The position numbers and the translations under genes were made by a program. Below are positions 60,572-64,000 of a stretch of 64,000 nt of DNA, one piece after another. Under the pieces are notes generated by a model. It made no database searches and was not told the origin of the DNA. It was given only the letters and a program-made list of their open reading frames with translations. The stretch comes from Epiperipatus broadwayi (lineage: Eukaryota > Onychophora > Udeonychophora > Euonychophora > Peripatidae): assembly GCA_028023455.1 (NCBI GenBank), contig JAQFVV010007266.1, positions 53,870-117,869 of the forward strand. The letters are read 5' to 3'. The first letter of the stretch is position 1, and each line of letters starts with the position of its first letter.

Positions 60572-63500
60572 AGATGATGATAATGATAAATGACTAGGGA
60601 AAAAAATTAAGACGTCTATATTATTGGTTCCAAAATTTTAAAATGCTAAGTATTTTTGTATAAAAACCATATTATGATGACGTTTTATTTTCAGATGTTA
60701 GTTTTAGTTGATAATACAATAATAAATACTAAGCAATTTGTGTTTTCCTTTCTCATAAGCTCACCAGCAAATTCCATCAATGTTAGAACAATATCTGCTC
60801 TGAATAATACATATATTATAATCTTAATGCAATTACAAATCTATAACCTTTTTTCCCACGTAGATTGCACTCTTCTAGAGATTCAAACAAAATAACAGGC
60901 ATTCAACAATGATTCAGTCTCGCAAATAATTTACAATCAAATTAAAGTAAAAAAAAATTCAACGATGTAAAAAATTTTTATTAATATTTATTGTAACTGT
61001 TGTTCACGGAAAAAAAAATTCCCGGTAATTATAATCTTGGGATTTGAATAAATGTTTTACAAAAATTTTATTAATATAAAAATAAAATTCTTTATAATTT
61101 CATTTTTTTTATAAAGTTATTTTTTAAAAACTCAAAATAATTAACACCAACTGAATCAGTATATTTATTTCAGCTTATAACATTTCTCTACATACATTAC
61201 CGTAACAAATTATTAAAATAAAAAAGACAAAGGCATAAAAACCTCACAATAATAAAAATTAATTTATAACGGAAATCTAATACTCTATCTTCTACTATGT
61301 GTGTTTGTGTATACGACGATAATATATATATTTATAGTGAAGATTTTTACATATCAAGTCTATACAAATATAATTTGGAATCACTCATATACTTATTTTG
61401 TTGTTGTTAAATTAGCATTTTATTAATGTTTTGGAAAATTCACACCTACCATTATGAGATTAGTAGAGGTCATTCAAAGAATATTACAGAATTTAAAAAA
61501 CCAAATGCATATATGTCTTGAAATAATTATTGTGTGTACACAAAGATGTTTATGTGTCATGAGTGACATCATCATTCAAAAATTTTAGTTGTTTATTAAA
61601 AATCTGAACGTTTTCTTAATTGTATTTTAATTACTATCTGATATAATGCAGATTTGCAAAAATGGAAAAGATGCAAATATCATATTTCATATCAGAAAGG
61701 AGGGCCTAAATTTTCAAAAATATGTTATATAACTTTTATTTAAAATTTTCAACAATCATATTTATATAAAAGTTTAATTTGTGTAGATACATTGTATCTA
61801 TTTTAGTGACATAAAATATATTTTATGTATTATAATTTCAGATATTTAAATTTGTGGTGTGATTTTTTTGTTGTTGTTACAATTTTTTGTGCCAATATCA
61901 AGTTAGTAGTGGTTTACTTTTGATATAATCCAAGTTCAAATACAAATAACATGAAATGGTATAATTTCTATCTGTGGTTAAAAATCACATTTTATCTCTC
62001 AATGTTCTGGTTTAATGGTATTCATTTGTGATGTATAGTTTAAATAAACTACATAGATATAGTATTTTATTATTTAATCATAATTATTTCTGAAGTATTA
62101 TTTCAAGAGAGATATATGCAATATATGGAAAACTGAATGATATCTCTGCTGATGACTCATAAATATGCATGTTTTTTACTGAATACATTGATCTATAAAT
62201 AGATTATCTTTAAATTAGCAAGGCTTGGTGAAAAATAAATCAAATCTTAAGATTATCTAATAAAGTACAATTGGAATTGATATTTATGGTTATGACAAAC
62301 CATGTCACAAATAATTGTTTTGTATAAGATATCCAGATTATATTTTATGATCATGATATATCATATCATCTAAGAAGATTTTTTTATAATAACTACTCCT
62401 TCTTATTGAATTGCTAAATGCATACCACATAATACTAAATCTAGATTTAGCATTGAAGTTAGGAGGTATAAAAGTTCTGATAAAGATTTCTGTAGAAATT
62501 GAAACTGTAAACTGTAAAAGAGGGTGGTAAATAAAGCATTGTGTAACAATAGTACTATATGATGAGTTTTTATAGATGGGATTTGAACTACACCAGCCAT
62601 AATTTTGAGTAGCAATATCAAATTAATTCTTTTGACAATAATGCAACATCTCCCCCACCTCAGAACATAAATTATCAAAATCTACAGTAAATTTTTATGT
62701 ATACATTTGAAATGAGATCAATAAATTAAAAACAACACAGACATTAAAGTTAAATAAAAATAGTTTATTTAAGATAATACTGATTGATGAGTACTAAAAT
62801 GCATATTTATATATTATTAAAAGCACCCATGTATAGAAAATGAAAAATATCTTACCCAGCTTCTTTAATAACTGAGTGAACTTATTATCATAGATATATC
62901 TTTAACTCTTCATTGATTACTTAACAAAATGAATCCTTGGTATCATTTATAATTAATTTCATATCTGTTGACTGATTCAAATTGATTCCTTCTTTGCATT
63001 GGTAAACTTCTTTTCAAAAGATAGATCATGTAATTGTGGAAAATAAGAAAACAGTTATACAGTGGGAAAAAATCTTGTATTTGTTATTATGACTCACTAT
63101 AAGTGATTTTCATGGTTGGAAGAGCTACATTATGCAGGCTTTAGCTGGTAAACTTTGACTCACTTAACATGATTTTCATGATTTCTATTATACAGAAATT
63201 TATCATTATACCAGTATTTAAATTAGCACTGGAAAGTGCTTTAACAAATATATTTTTTTGAAGAACAATCACATCTTAATAGGCAAGAGATAATTCATCA
63301 GACAGGATTTCTTATTTTTTCAGCTGCATGATATTTTATATATGCACACTAACTCTCATCCAACATCACTTTTTCAATTTTTTCCAGTACACATAGCTAT
63401 TGCCAATGCATAATAAAAAAACCAGCTTCCTACCAACCTCATATTTTTTTTGCTGATTTTTTACTTTAAATTTTTGCTTTATTTATCTAGTAATTAACAC

Positions 63501-64000
63501 AAATCAGTTGTATTTTTTTTTGTTTTAATTTTAATTAAATCTGTTTAATAACCTTTAGTCAACTGTTTATTATCAATATCATATTATAGGATTTAATTTT
63601 AAACTTTTATTCTTTTTTTATAAGTATAATAACTTATTTATGATTTTTGAAAACTCATGACTAATGTATTTAATTTAAATTTTATACTATTTTATTTATA
63701 AATCCATATTCTTTTCTACTTTTTTATAAAAAGATATTAATTGTTTATTTCTATTATCCTTCTCTGATAATGTTAACTAACTTAACATTACCATGATTGT
63801 TTTATAACTATGCATACAACTCTTAAAATAGAAGAATTTTATAAATGTTAAATTTCAGTTAATCATTTTTTATGAATAAAAATATTATTACTATTACTTT
63901 ATTCTATTTAAATTACATCCTAAAGTAGAAATCACTAAATAAGAGAATATCTTTTTAAATGCCTTTATTGAAGTTGTAAAATCAGTTTGATTGTTTGTTA

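Larger units (their letters stand above)
58880..64000. other. AT-rich end region, no genes recognised
   Basis: Apart from the 38-bp duplication and the hairpin cluster listed separately, I see no coding region or transposon ends. A GC-richer patch at 59630-59770 and another at 59870-59980 are unassigned. The 91-codon minus-strand frame at 62403-62678 is Leu/Ile-rich and shows no family motif. Confidence 0.5.

Noticed and set aside
62403-62678. 91-codon Leu-rich minus-strand frame as a small membrane protein
   Set aside because: Hydrophobic bias fits AT-rich composition; no supporting promoter, homology or conserved motif visible.

Overview
This is a very AT-rich, intron-like or intergenic stretch of an animal genome. 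No intact host gene, tRNA, rRNA, operon or CRISPR array is visible. Almost everything recognisable is mobile or repetitive DNA: Penelope-like elements (PLEs) with a GIY-YIG endonuclease, LINE fragments (two RTE-like, one Jockey/CR1-like, one isolated endonuclease domain), a non-autonomous hAT, several terminal-inverted-repeat or fold-back elements, two families of roughly 400-480 bp tandem repeats, and many AT, AAT and GATA-type microsatellites. The repertoire suggests an AT-rich aquatic invertebrate. A mollusc such as a cephalopod, or a cnidarian, would fit; sequence alone cannot decide.

Layout. 0-3 kb: a degenerate single PLE end (about 145-700), then a 900-bp hAT derivative with 8-bp target duplications (2039-2938) and a small fold-back (2979-3120). 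6.9-10.6 kb: a near-perfect 3.7-kb palindrome made of two head-to-head PLE copies around a 101-bp centre; the plus copy keeps a 305-aa RT-thumb/GIY-YIG reading frame. 14.8-15.2 kb: a compound tetranucleotide array. 15.3-17.6 kb: a small MITE beside an old, decayed head-to-head PLE pair. 17.6-19.9 kb: a tandem family of about 480 bp with one inverted and more than three direct units. 21-22 kb: a diverged array of a 408-418 bp family. 22.8-23.5 kb: a complex fold-back. 24.3 kb: a LINE endonuclease fragment. 26.9 kb: a palindrome with 173-bp arms. 31.9 kb: a MITE. 33.2-35.5 kb: the main 408-bp array, which switches orientation part-way. 35.6-36.6 kb: a LINE RT on the minus strand. 39.6 kb: an RTE fragment. 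40.7 and 42.7 kb: TIR elements. 43.4-47.1 kb: a third head-to-head PLE pair carrying an internal (TA)n expansion and a nested 1021-bp TA-flanked transposon. 50.3-53.1 kb: a degenerate RTE LINE containing an inverted piece of its own RT. 53.1-58.1 kb: a stretch of different texture with a possible Gypsy-type Gag start. 58-64 kb: mostly featureless.

The most notable pattern is that three of the four PLE loci are head-to-head inverted pairs, each copy 5'-truncated and each keeping its 3' tail. The three pairs differ clearly in age (essentially identical, lightly diverged, strongly diverged), so the arrangement has recurred. Each palindrome also acts as its own internal comparison: the sister arm shows the ancestral state of a frameshift, a microsatellite birth and an empty transposon site. 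No gene in the window appears to act in a host pathway. The only functional logic visible is that of the transposons themselves: reverse transcriptase plus GIY-YIG endonuclease for PLEs, and apurinic-type endonuclease plus RT for LINEs.
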